Positions 42,143 through 50,576 of a stretch of 64,000 nucleotides of DNA are shown one piece after another. Within the stretch, counting starts at the first letter, position 1; the number at the start of each line of letters is the position of its first letter. Origin of the DNA: Bariatricus massiliensis (GTDB taxonomy: Bacteria; Bacillota; Clostridia; Lachnospirales; Lachnospiraceae). Location of the stretch: the NCBI RefSeq assembly GCF_900086725.1, contig NZ_LT574838.1, positions 1,313,617 through 1,377,616 on the forward strand. Direction: 5' to 3'. Below the pieces are notes generated by a model that saw only the letters and a list, made by a program, of their open reading frames with translations, was not told where the DNA came from and ran no database searches. The translations under genes were made by a program, and so were the position numbers.

Positions 42143-42907
42143 ATGAAAACAGAAGCACGTCAGATTCTTATTTATGAACTCATCAAATCACGGGGAGAGG
42201 TGACGGTGGCGCTGCTGGCCGAACATTTTTCCGTATCTCCCATGACTATCCGAAGAGATCTGGACGCGTTGGAACATTCCAGCCTGATCCGCCGGGAATA
42301 CGGCAAAGCAGTCCTGCTCGACGACAGCAAAAAAGAAATGTCCTTCAGTTCCCGGTATCAGGTCAACCATGCCCTCAAACGCCAGATTGCCATGTTGACT
42401 ATCAAACATATAAAAGATGTGTCCTCCGTGTATATCGACGGAAGCTCCACCGCTTATGAATTCGTCCATGCACTGCCCTCCAGCAAAAGGCTGACTATTT
42501 TCACTAACAGCGCTGTCGCCCTTCTGCATCTCAGAGACTGCCCAAATATCAATACCTTTGTAATCGGAGGCTTTCTCGACAAGGACAGCAGCACACTGGA
42601 TTCCGAGATTTCCGTCAATATCGCCAAAAATATTTTCGTGGACGCCACCATTATTTCCTGCAGCGGGTTTTCCACACAAGGTTTTTTTAATAACGGGATT
42701 ACAGGTTCACAAATAAAAAAAATTATGTTGGAAAACTCACAACATAATTATTTATTGGCGGATCATACTAAATTCAATACACAGGGAGTTTTTCTTTTAA
42801 ACACGTGGGATGCGGTGGACACACTGGTATGCGACCGGCCCTTTGACCCAAAAGCTACTAAAATCATCGAAAACCACGGTGTAGAAATCATTACCGGAGC
42901 ACCTTGA
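42143..42907 (+). CDS. DeoR/GlpR family transcriptional regulator (probable fucose regulator)
   Basis: 254 residues. N-terminal DeoR helix-turn-helix VTVALLAEHFSVSPMTIRRDLDALE (about 20-44), then the ISOCOT-like sugar-phosphate sensor domain with YIDGSSTAYEFVHAL and ADHTKFNTQG. Transcribed away from fucA; by family precedent it represses the operon until a phosphorylated intermediate binds. Odd: there is no Shine-Dalgarno next to the ATG. The only good one (AGGAGAGG, about 42104-42111) is about 30 bases away, and no start codon in frame fits it. Confidence 0.9.
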   Translation: MKTEARQILIYELIKSRGEVTVALLAEHFSVSPMTIRRDLDALEHSSLIRREYGKAVLLDDSKKEMSFSSRYQVNHALKRQIAMLTIKHIKDVSSVYIDGSSTAYEFVHALPSSKRLTIFTNSAVALLHLRDCPNINTFVIGGFLDKDSSTLDSEISVNIAKNIFVDATIISCSGFSTQGFFNNGITGSQIKKIMLENSQHNYLLADHTKFNTQGVFLLNTWDAVDTLVCDRPFDPKATKIIENHGVEIITGAP

Positions 42908-43049
42908 TTCGCAAGCGTCTTTATATTTCAGACACTTTAACAGCATTCTCCGCATTTATGCGGAGAATTGCTTTGAATAATATTTTACATTCTAACTTTA
43001 TCATTTTTCACTTTTCCAGTCAATATTTTTGTACTATATTAACATTTTT

Positions 43050-43115
43050 TGTTATTTCATAACACTCTTTTCTTTTTTCCACAACACAAACAGTTTGTTT
43101 TGTTGTATAATAACA
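43050..43115 (+). promoter_or_regulatory. Two palindromes over the promoter of the truncated transposase gene
   Basis: TGTTATTTCATAACA (43050-43064) is a clean palindrome, and TGTTGTATAATAACA (43101-43115) is a near copy starting 51 bases later. The second contains a consensus -10 TATAAT (43106-43111); no good -35 was found. They resemble DeoR-type operators and suggest that the next ORF is actively regulated. Confidence 0.55.
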
Positions 43116-43176
43116 TACGCCTCTAATCAGAACTTTCAACAAACTTTAAACATACATATTTTCAGGAGGTAGTATT

Positions 43177-43632
43177 ATGTCACAAAAAACAAATTCCCCG
43201 GAAACCATGCTGGCCCAGCTCCTTGTCGAGACTTTTTCTCCCACTTCCATCCAAGATGTCCACCTTATTATGAGACGTCTCTTTTCCGCCGTTCTGGAAA
43301 AAATGGCAGAGGATGAGATGAATCGTTTTCTCGCAAATTCTCCCGGAAATTACAGAAACGGAAGCACGGCACGGACAGTCCGCTCTGTCTATGGCGAGCT
43401 CTCGCTCTCACTTCCCCGCGATCGTTTTTCACAATTCCACTCCACCATCCTCCCAAGTCACAGGAGGACTCTTCCCGAGATTTCTTCTAAAGTAAAAGGG
43501 CTCCACGCACTTGGCTGTTCCCGGCGCCTGACTAGCGCAATCATAAAAGAATTGTATTGCTGCAGCCTTTCCTATCAGGCAGTTTCGGATATTCTGAACG
43601 AGGATTCAAAGCAGCCTGTGCAGAACCACTGA
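43177..43632 (+). pseudogene. Truncated IS256/mutator-family transposase (N-terminal part only)
   Basis: 151 residues. The region EKMAEDEMNRFLANSPGNYRNG followed by YGELSLSLPRDR is the signature of the N-terminal part of IS256-type transposases (about 400 residues), with LHALGCSRRLTSAIIKELY matching the next helical segment. The frame ends before the catalytic DDE domain, and only about 170 bases remain before the next gene, so the rest is deleted. No terminal repeats were found. It has a strong RBS (CAGGAGGT) and promoter-like palindromes upstream, so expression of a short DNA-binding remnant is possible. Confidence 0.75.
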
Positions 43633-43736
43633 TCTACGTTCTACGCTAAAAATTCATATCACTCGCTTATGAGGAGGCGGCTTTGCCGCTCTCATTGGCG
43701 TGTTATCTTCTTCCACTTTGCAATCACACAGAAAAC

Positions 43737-43765
43737 TTGACAAATATTGGTAATTTTCATAAAAA
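43737..43765 (+). promoter_or_regulatory. Candidate promoter of second DeoR gene
   Basis: Consensus TTGACA (43737-43742), 17-base spacer, TAAAAA (43760-43765), about 40 bases before the ATG at 43807. Confidence 0.6.
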
Positions 43766-43806
43766 GACGTTAAAGTCAAAGAGTATATACGAAGGAAGAG
43801 AATACT

Positions 43807-44565
43807 ATGGGGAAGAAACAAGAACGTTTAAAGAATATAATCAAATTACTGCAGGATGAACCTAATATTTCAATAAAGAAGCTGGCGCAGGATTTTTCTG
43901 TGTCCGAGATGACCATACGTCGGGATTTGGCAGATCTGGAAGCGTCCTCCCTGTTAAGTACAAAGCCATATGTGAACCCGCTGGCTTTATCCGGCGCCTT
44001 TTCACCGGACTCTCTCTCCCCTGACACCCTCCCCTCTATTCAAATAGGCAGGCTCGCCTCCACTCTAGTGGAAAATAACGACATCATCATCTCCGATTCC
44101 GGTCCTGCCGCCTCCTATATGTGCAGCACCATACAGCCAAATCTGAACGTGACGGTTCTCTGTTACGATTTCAATACGCTAACGGCCCTCCACGGCCGCT
44201 CTAATATAACGACAATCTTTGCCGGTGGACGCTGCCACGCATCAGACGGTGTTTTTGAATCTCAGGAGGGAATCGATCTGATAAAGCGCCATCGCGCTTC
44301 TAAAGTTTTTTTCACAGCCGAGGGCCTTCATTCTACTTTGGGCGCCACCTGCACCCGCAGCTATCTTGCCGCCTTAAAACGCGCGGCCGCAGAGTGTGCC
44401 GGATGTAGAATACTCCTAGCCGATTCCACTGCGTTCGACCGGATTTACCCCGATTTTTTTCTTTCCGTACAGGATATAGATATTCTTATAACAGACAAAA
44501 CCCCCGCCGAAAACTGGCGGAGGTTATTATCTCAATTGAAAATTCAGGTGATGACGGCTGATTAG
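43807..44565 (+). CDS. DeoR/GlpR family transcriptional regulator
   Basis: 252 residues. Helix-turn-helix ISIKKLAQDFSVSEMTIRRDLADLE (about 19-43) and a sugar-phosphate sensor domain with NNDIIISDSGPAASYM and LLADSTAFDRI. It lacks the usual GGTT-like core seen in many members. Its 3' end nearly meets the convergent receptor gene (13 bases apart), so it probably regulates the importer operon 48095-44578 or the neighbouring kinase genes. RBS GAAGGAAGAG. Confidence 0.88.
   Translation: MGKKQERLKNIIKLLQDEPNISIKKLAQDFSVSEMTIRRDLADLEASSLLSTKPYVNPLALSGAFSPDSLSPDTLPSIQIGRLASTLVENNDIIISDSGPAASYMCSTIQPNLNVTVLCYDFNTLTALHGRSNITTIFAGGRCHASDGVFESQEGIDLIKRHRASKVFFTAEGLHSTLGATCTRSYLAALKRAAAECAGCRILLADSTAFDRIYPDFFLSVQDIDILITDKTPAENWRRLLSQLKIQVMTAD
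44501..44523 (-). terminator. Terminator for importer operon lying inside the DeoR coding region
   Basis: Eight-base GC-rich stem (44501-44508 with 44516-44523, one G-U pair), followed on the minus strand by TTTTGT. It is about 55 bases past the receptor stop codon and within the last 65 bases of the convergent DeoR gene. Confidence 0.6.
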
Positions 44566-44577
44566 AAGATTCGCCCG

Positions 44578-45597
44578 CTATTTGACCGCGTCATATTCCT
44601 CCTGTGTAATAATGCCGATTTCAATATATTTTTCTATATATTCATCTACATTTTCCGGAGTAATCAATATGGTCTCAATCGTCTCTTCTACCTTGTCTTT
44701 TTCACCGGTAAGCAGCTGGTATACCGCATCCAGATTTTTCTGTGCTAATTCGGCCGTATCCTGCATTACAGTGGCATCTTGTGTGCCCGCTTTAATGCGG
44801 AGCAGTGCATCTGGATTCGCATCGACGCCGTAGTACTGAGTCTCTGCAAAGGTAGGGTCGTCCTTGACTACTTCATAGCAGGCCTTTGCCAAATCGTCGC
44901 CTATCGTAAGAACAGCGTCGATTTTTCCATAAGCTTGAACCCAGTCTTCCATCGTCTGCATAAAGGTCGCCTGATCACTTTGGGTACAGATTTTTTCTGC
45001 TACCACCTCGCAGTCACTTCTTTCTTTTACAAAGATATCCTTGTACGCCTTCAGTCTGCTCTCTGTGTGCAGATTTCCGGGATTGCACGACATAATCGCA
45101 ACTTTTCCATTTTGTGGAATCTGTTTGACCGCCAGTTCCGCAATGGCTTTTCCCTGCTCATACGGGTCGGCGTCAATCCACGAAGCACCTTCAATATCCC
45201 GGATTCCTGCGTTGGTAGTGATAATTTTCACGCCCGCGTCAGCGGCAGATTTGACATAGGGTGTCTGGGAATCGCTGTCATTGGGCTGTACGATAATTCC
45301 GTCATAGCCTGCCGCCACGCCCTGCTCAATAATCTGATTCTCTTTGTCATTGTCGGCTTGAGAGTCCTGAACGTCGAAGTCGAATTTGTCTTTGTATGTC
45401 TTCTCCCAGTATTTTTCAAAATCCCCCGCCAGACGCGCCGCAAAAGTATCCGCCTGATTCCGGCTTACATAGAGGACTTTATACTTCCCCTCTTCCTTTT
45501 TGCCCGCTCCGTCATCCTTTTTCCCGCAGGCAGCCATGGACACCACCAATGCCGCACACGCTGCTACACTGATTGCTTTTTTCATTTGTTTTCTCAT
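44578..45597 (-). CDS. CUT2 sugar ABC importer, substrate-binding lipoprotein
   Basis: 339 residues with lipoprotein signal ending VVSMAACGKK. RbsB-type receptor: YDGIIVQPNDSDSQTPYVKSA, IITTNAGIRDIEGAS, LTIGDDLAKACYEVV. Unlike the other importers here, the receptor is the last gene of its operon (ATPase, permease, receptor). Ligand unknown; downstream metabolism may be by the PfkB kinase at 48311-49264. RBS AAGGAGGAG. Confidence 0.91.
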   Translation of the reverse strand: MRKQMKKAISVAACAALVVSMAACGKKDDGAGKKEEGKYKVLYVSRNQADTFAARLAGDFEKYWEKTYKDKFDFDVQDSQADNDKENQIIEQGVAAGYDGIIVQPNDSDSQTPYVKSAADAGVKIITTNAGIRDIEGASWIDADPYEQGKAIAELAVKQIPQNGKVAIMSCNPGNLHTESRLKAYKDIFVKERSDCEVVAEKICTQSDQATFMQTMEDWVQAYGKIDAVLTIGDDLAKACYEVVKDDPTFAETQYYGVDANPDALLRIKAGTQDATVMQDTAELAQKNLDAVYQLLTGEKDKVEETIETILITPENVDEYIEKYIEIGIITQEEYDAVK

Positions 45598-45620
45598 AGT
45601 CTCCTCCTTAAATTATTTTT

Positions 45621-46583
45621 TTATTTTACAGAACCTTTTCTGTTCTTAAAATAGATATCCCAAATAACGGCGCCGCCGATGATAATGCCTCTTACCACCT
45701 GCTGTAGATAAGAATCAATTCCCATCAGATTCATAATGTTATTCAGGAATCCCACAATAAATGCGCCGATCACCGTTCCCACAGCGGAGCCCACGCCCCC
45801 TGAGAAGCTCGTCCCGCCTACAATCGTCGCAATCATTGCGTCAAACTCATAGCTTACGCCGCCGTTAGGCATGGCGCTGTTGACTCGCGACAAGTAGATT
45901 GTAGCAGCGATACCTGTCAAAAGGCCGTTCAACGCGTACACCTGCATTTTCACTGCCTTCACACTGATTCCCGATGCGTTGGCCGCATCTTCATTTCCTC
46001 CTACGGCAAAGACCGCTCTCCCGAGCTTTGTTTCCTTTGTCAAATAGACGACCGCCAGAATAATCACGATGGTGATGTATATGCTGTTCGGTATTCCAAA
46101 TGTGTTCCCCTGCCCTACTTCCTGCAAGTCCGCGCCAAGTCCCGACTGATTCTGCCCCTGTGTGATATAGAGGGCAAGCCCACGGGCCATGAGCTGCATG
46201 GCAAGTGTGGCAATAAAGGGAGGAGTGTTAAAACCCGTTACCATAATACCGCTGATCAGGTTACAGACAACCGCCACAGCAATTGCCGCCGCAAAGGCCA
46301 CCGCCACACTGGGCGCTGCTTTGTATGCGTACAGCGCTATCACACTGGCCAGCGCCAGATTAGAACCTGCCGCAAGGTCAAGACATCCTGCCGATATTAA
46401 GAGCATAGCCCCCAAAGCCAATAAAATATTGACAGACTGCTGCTTTGCCACATTCAGCAGGTTGGCCGGCTGAAGAAAGTTCTCATTCGCGAAATTGCAT
46501 ACGATGACCATCACGACCAGTATAATAAATAGACTGTACTTCGATAAATATCTGGAGATATCTATTCTTTTCTTTTTCTCCAT
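45621..46583 (-). CDS. CUT2 sugar ABC importer, permease
   Basis: 320-residue RbsC-type permease. LALGAMLLISAGCLDLAAGSNLA, AVGGNEDAANASGISV and VGGTSFSGGVGSAVG mark the family; about eight to ten membrane helices. The usual ELDLSVG is CLDLAAG here. Between the ATPase (18-base gap) and receptor genes. RBS GGAGGAGG. Confidence 0.92.
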   Translation of the reverse strand: MEKKKRIDISRYLSKYSLFIILVVMVIVCNFANENFLQPANLLNVAKQQSVNILLALGAMLLISAGCLDLAAGSNLALASVIALYAYKAAPSVAVAFAAAIAVAVVCNLISGIMVTGFNTPPFIATLAMQLMARGLALYITQGQNQSGLGADLQEVGQGNTFGIPNSIYITIVIILAVVYLTKETKLGRAVFAVGGNEDAANASGISVKAVKMQVYALNGLLTGIAATIYLSRVNSAMPNGGVSYEFDAMIATIVGGTSFSGGVGSAVGTVIGAFIVGFLNNIMNLMGIDSYLQQVVRGIIIGGAVIWDIYFKNRKGSVK

Positions 46584-46601
46584 GGTAAGCCTCCTCCTGT
46601 T

Positions 46602-48095
46602 CTACGATACCGCAAAGCTCATGATCCGCTCCTGCGTAAATAATTCTCTCTCCTCTAGGCATCCGGAAATCTTTCCTTCCCGCATGACATATATGCGGTC
46701 ACACATTCCTATGAGCTCCGGAAGCTCGGAAGATATCATGATAATGCCTTTTCCGCTCTCCGCCAGAATGTTCATAAGCTCATAAATTTCCTTCTTGGCC
46801 CCCACATCGATTCCTCTTGTTGGTTCATCCATGATGATTACCTGTCCAGAATCACAGAGCATCCATTTGGCCAGAATCACTTTCTGCTGATTCCCTCCTG
46901 ACAGATTCATGATTGGCGTTTCCATCGAAGGTGCTTTTACTCTGACTTTTCCAAATACTTCCGCTACTTCTTCCCGTTCTTTTTTCTTATGGCTCCATCC
47001 TTTATAAAAATACTTTTTCAGTGTTGCAAGGGCTGCATTTTCCAACACGCTTCTCACCGGAATAATACCGAACCTTCTCCTATCTTCCGTGACCATGGTG
47101 ACGCCTTGCTCGATAGCACTGCGGATGTTCTTAACTTGAATCTGCTTTCCATTCAAAAAAATTTGTCCGGAATTATATTTTTCCATCCCGAAGACCGTAT
47201 TCATCACCTCAGTCCGTCCGGCTCCCACCAGTCCTGCAAACCCGACAATTTCGCCCCTCCTCACATGGAAACTAATATCCTCAAACACGTTATCTTTCGC
47301 AAGCTTCTCCACACGCAGAAGCTCTTCGCCTATTTCTATAGACACCTTTGGATATTGGTTCTCCAGCTTCCGCCCGACCATCAATTCAATAATCTCGTCC
47401 ACATTTGTCTCGTCCTTATCTAAGGTCGTAATCGTCTTCCCATCCCGGAGCACCGTGATTTCATCGGCAATTCTAAATATCTCATCCATCTTATGGGAAA
47501 TATAGATAATGCTCATCCCCCTGTCTCTCAAGTCTTTGATTTTTTGAATCAAGAACTCAACCTCCTGATTAGAAATAGAGGATGTAGGTTCATCCATAAT
47601 TAAAATCTCTGCATTAAAAGAAATTGCCTTCAATATTTCTAACATCTGAATGTTGGATACACTCATATTCCTGAGCATCGTGTCTGGCGCATAGTCCAGC
47701 CCTTCCTTTTCTAAAAGCGCCTCCGTCTCTCTTCGAATCCTTTTCCAGTCCATCTTTAATGGATTTTTTTTATGCCACCGGCCCAGAAACAGATTCTCCT
47801 CAAGCGTCATATCCGGCACAAATGATAATTCTTGAAAGACCATGGATATCTTATACTTCCGGGCATCCGCCGGAGAAGCAATATGTACTTTTTCTCCGTC
47901 AATGATAATCTCTCCCGCATCCGGATGGTACAGGCCATACAGCACCTTCATCAAGGTAGACTTGCCCGCGCCGTTTTCTCCACAGAGAACATGGACGCTG
48001 CCCTTTTTTAGCTGAAAGCTCACATCATCCAATGCTTTCACTCCCGGAAAGGATTTGGAGACATGGCGCAGCTCCATTTTGATTGTCTCTCCCAC
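46602..48095 (-). CDS. CUT2 sugar ABC importer, tandem ATPase
   Basis: 497 residues, GTG start with GGAGGAA upstream. Domain 1: GENGAGKST, MSVSNIQMLEILKA, IMDEPTSSIS. Domain 2: GLVGAGRTE, LSGGNQQKVILAK, IMDEPTRGIDVG. All motifs intact. First gene of the operon 48095-44578, downstream of a near-consensus promoter. Confidence 0.94.
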   Translation of the reverse strand: MGETIKMELRHVSKSFPGVKALDDVSFQLKKGSVHVLCGENGAGKSTLMKVLYGLYHPDAGEIIIDGEKVHIASPADARKYKISMVFQELSFVPDMTLEENLFLGRWHKKNPLKMDWKRIRRETEALLEKEGLDYAPDTMLRNMSVSNIQMLEILKAISFNAEILIMDEPTSSISNQEVEFLIQKIKDLRDRGMSIIYISHKMDEIFRIADEITVLRDGKTITTLDKDETNVDEIIELMVGRKLENQYPKVSIEIGEELLRVEKLAKDNVFEDISFHVRRGEIVGFAGLVGAGRTEVMNTVFGMEKYNSGQIFLNGKQIQVKNIRSAIEQGVTMVTEDRRRFGIIPVRSVLENAALATLKKYFYKGWSHKKKEREEVAEVFGKVRVKAPSMETPIMNLSGGNQQKVILAKWMLCDSGQVIIMDEPTRGIDVGAKKEIYELMNILAESGKGIIMISSELPELIGMCDRIYVMREGKISGCLEERELFTQERIMSFAVS

Positions 48096-48129
48096 GTGTA
48101 TTCCTCCCTCCCACTTTTGTTTTATGTAT

Positions 48130-48217
48130 TTTGTACTAATATCACAAATTTTATTTTTAGTATTTGTCGCTTTGTACTAGTTGTTTTTTATTATATCCTA
48201 TTTTTTATTAATGTCAA
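48130..48217 (-). promoter_or_regulatory. Strong promoter with repeated TAGTACAAA boxes, importer operon
   Basis: Minus strand: TTGACA (48212-48217), 16-base spacer, TATAAT (48190-48195). Downstream of the -10 are two copies of TAGTACAAA (48171-48179 and 48130-48138, 41 bases apart). Such a strong core promoter probably needs repression, and the boxes are candidate operators for the upstream ROK regulator or the DeoR at 43807. Confidence 0.6.
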
Positions 48218-48264
48218 TATTTTTTATAAATTTATTTTGTAAAATTACTTTTTAAAATATAAAA

Positions 48265-48295
48265 GGAGCCGGAAGGGGGAAACCCTTCCGACTCC
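48265..48295 (-). terminator. Terminator after the PfkB kinase gene
   Basis: 13-base arms (48265-48277, 48283-48295; one mismatch) with a five-base loop, followed on the minus strand by TTTTATATTTT. Separates the ROK-PfkB unit from the importer operon. Confidence 0.8.
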
Positions 48296-48310
48296 TCGTG
48301 CCTTATTCAT

Positions 48311-49264
48311 TCAAATTTCATTCTTTTTAAGAAACTCCAGTATTTGCTCTTCCCCCGTCACTCCCAGATGACCGCCATAGCTCATGGCATTAACTGCCCC
48401 AGTGGCGCAGGCGAAAGTCACACACTTTTTATGACTCCAGCCTTTTAGCAGTCCGTGTATAAATCCTGCCACAAAATTATCACCACATCCGGTGGTATCG
48501 AGAGCCTTTACCGGAAATGCACCTATCTGAAATGTCTCGTCCGCGTCTTGGTAATATGCACCTTTACTTCCACATTTTATCACCACGTGTCTGGCCCCTT
48601 TTTCTAAAAAGAATTGAGCCATTGCCGGAAGCTCACTCTGGCCGGTCACATACTCAGCCTCCTCATAACTCGGCAGGAGGTAATCAATGTCTTTGTACAA
48701 ATCATGGAAGGCATCCGGCCCCAGCGATTTGATGTCCGTGTTCAAATCCGCCACCGTCACAGCCCCGCACGCTTTGGCTTTTCTGAACACCAGCCGGATT
48801 CCTTCGCCGTCCATCTCCCCCAGCGAATAAAGGCTTGCCGCGCTGACTACCTTAGTCCTCTCAAACACGGAAAAATCGATGTCTTCCGGCTCAAGACCAT
48901 AATTTTGGGACGGCCCCACAAGAAAATAATGCTCACCATCCGGCTGAATCGCCACCACCACCGAGGGGACACGGCAATCCTCCCTGCGTACCAGAAGGGA
49001 AGTATTGATATGTTGTTCGATATCCTCGAGTATCATATTCCCCACCGGAGAACAATCAAGCCTTGCCAACAGAGAGGCCCTGTCCCCCAGCTTGGCTAAA
49101 GTCACGCTTTCATTAACCGCATCCCCTCCCGAAGTAAAGATAAGCTCCTCGGCACAGGTCGCGTTCTGAAAAAACTTTTCTGTATTCAGCTCCAAATTAG
49201 TCATCACAATATCCTGTGTCACCTGACCAATACAGATGACATCGAACTCCTTTTGCTTGTCCAT
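48311..49264 (-). CDS. PfkB/ribokinase family carbohydrate kinase
   Basis: 317 residues from ATG 49264 (GAGGAGG eight bases upstream; a longer frame would overlap the ROK gene and lacks family similarity). Substrate-lid region GGDAVNESVTLAKLG near 48-62, second PfkB signature DTTGCGDNFVAGF with the catalytic Asp (about 255) and anion hole. Phosphorylates a sugar, ketose or 2-keto-3-deoxy acid using ATP. It follows the ROK regulator by 19 bases in the same transcript and probably processes the sugar imported by the CUT2 system downstream. Confidence 0.88.
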   Translation of the reverse strand: MDKQKEFDVICIGQVTQDIVMTNLELNTEKFFQNATCAEELIFTSGGDAVNESVTLAKLGDRASLLARLDCSPVGNMILEDIEQHINTSLLVRREDCRVPSVVVAIQPDGEHYFLVGPSQNYGLEPEDIDFSVFERTKVVSAASLYSLGEMDGEGIRLVFRKAKACGAVTVADLNTDIKSLGPDAFHDLYKDIDYLLPSYEEAEYVTGQSELPAMAQFFLEKGARHVVIKCGSKGAYYQDADETFQIGAFPVKALDTTGCGDNFVAGFIHGLLKGWSHKKCVTFACATGAVNAMSYGGHLGVTGEEQILEFLKKNEI

Positions 49265-49283
49265 CTCTAATTCCTCCTCATCG

Positions 49284-50408
49284 TTATACACTTTTAATGA
49301 ACTCTTCAATGTAAGAAAGCGCCGCCCCCAGCGCTGCCGCTTCAAATTCGCAAGTACACGCCCGCACATATCCACCATCAGTCGCAAACGTGCAGCGTTC
49401 ACTGACAAGCTGCCGAATTTCCCCGATATACCGCTTTAAGTATGTACCCATATAACCACCGAGCACGACCTGACAGTCCAGACACATATTGACATCATTG
49501 ATTAAAATAGAGAGGTTCCGCAAGTATTCTTTGAGAAGCGCCTCATATTCTTGGTTTCCTACATCCAGCTCTCTGAAAAATGTTTCTAAGTTATTGTCTG
49601 TATGTCCGGAGAGGAACAAGGCCGAACAATAAATCTCGGCACACCCTTGTTTTCCGCATGAACATCTTCTGCCGCCGGGCTCAATCGTAATATGGCCAAA
49701 CTCGGCACTCCGGTTGTTTCTTCCCGCATAGGGGACTCCATCGACCAATATAGCGCCCCCTACTGTATTACTTAGAAGCAGATATGCTATTGTCTCATTC
49801 TCATAGTCATTGCGCCAGAACTCCGCAATCCCCGCGCAGCTGGCATCATTGAACATATGGCAGGGGAAGGAAAAATATTTTTCAAAAATCTCACAAAAAT
49901 TGGCCGGCAAGGGAAGCGTGGCCGCGTTGATAATCTCTTTCTTGTCAAAGGATACGATTCCCGGTACCGAGATGCCCAGACCGAGTATCTGTGCGGGATT
50001 AATGTGATTCTGCCGGACAAATGCCTCAACATTGTCCCTCAGGGCAATATAACTGGCCTCATTTGCCCCGACGGTAAATTTCTTTCTCACATGATCAATA
50101 ATACTGCCGTTCAAATCTGCAAGCACCAATGAAATGTGATGAGGCGTAATGTCCAGTCCCATAGCTACCCGATAATTGGGAACAATGGAGATTGCTCTGG
50201 CCTTTCTCCCTATCTGGGAATCAAAGGTTCCATTTTCCGAAATCAGCCCCTCCTCTTTCAATGAATTGAGATTCTGCGTCGTGGTCGGCAGACTCAAATT
50301 CAGCTCCGCCGCTATCTCCTGTTTTGAAATCCTCTGCCTGGAAGCTATCAGGCGGAATACTCTGTTTCTGTTATATTGTTTTACTGACTGCCTGTTTTCC
50401 TGCGTCAT
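49284..50408 (-). CDS. ROK family transcriptional regulator (NagC/XylR type)
   Basis: 374 residues from ATG 50408 (GAGG seven bases upstream; a TTG two codons earlier is less likely). Winged helix ISKQEIAAELNLSLPTTTQNLNSLKEEG (about 28-55). ROK kinase-like domain has the complete zinc motif GHITIEPGGRRCSCGKQGCAE, unlike the protein at 31258-32505. It senses a sugar or sugar phosphate and represses transport/kinase genes; cotranscription with the PfkB kinase suggests they handle the same substrate. Divergent from the zinc dehydrogenase at 50577. Confidence 0.9.
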   Translation of the reverse strand: MTQENRQSVKQYNRNRVFRLIASRQRISKQEIAAELNLSLPTTTQNLNSLKEEGLISENGTFDSQIGRKARAISIVPNYRVAMGLDITPHHISLVLADLNGSIIDHVRKKFTVGANEASYIALRDNVEAFVRQNHINPAQILGLGISVPGIVSFDKKEIINAATLPLPANFCEIFEKYFSFPCHMFNDASCAGIAEFWRNDYENETIAYLLLSNTVGGAILVDGVPYAGRNNRSAEFGHITIEPGGRRCSCGKQGCAEIYCSALFLSGHTDNNLETFFRELDVGNQEYEALLKEYLRNLSILINDVNMCLDCQVVLGGYMGTYLKRYIGEIRQLVSERCTFATDGGYVRACTCEFEAAALGAALSYIEEFIKSV

Positions 50409-50491
50409 ACCCAAACCTCACTATTAGTAAATTTTCTGACTTAGTCTATGCTTATCATATAACATATTTCTAATTTTGGCAATTAATTTGC

Positions 50492-50520
50492 TTGACTTTT
50501 TGTCTGATATGCAATAATAT
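50492..50520 (+). promoter_or_regulatory. Promoter of the second zinc polyol dehydrogenase
   Basis: TTGACT (50492-50497), 17-base spacer, TAATAT (50515-50520). Upstream is the palindrome GCAA-N5-TTGC (about 50479-50491), a possible regulator site. Confidence 0.65.
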
Positions 50521-50576
50521 ATAAACACATTAGATAAAACACTTTTATAAAATATATTTTCATAAAGGAGGATACA

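Noticed and set aside
43633..43736. Possible 3' remainder of the IS256 element, including GGCGGCTTTGCCGC palindrome
   Set aside because: Too short for the missing catalytic domain and no recognisable terminal inverted repeat.
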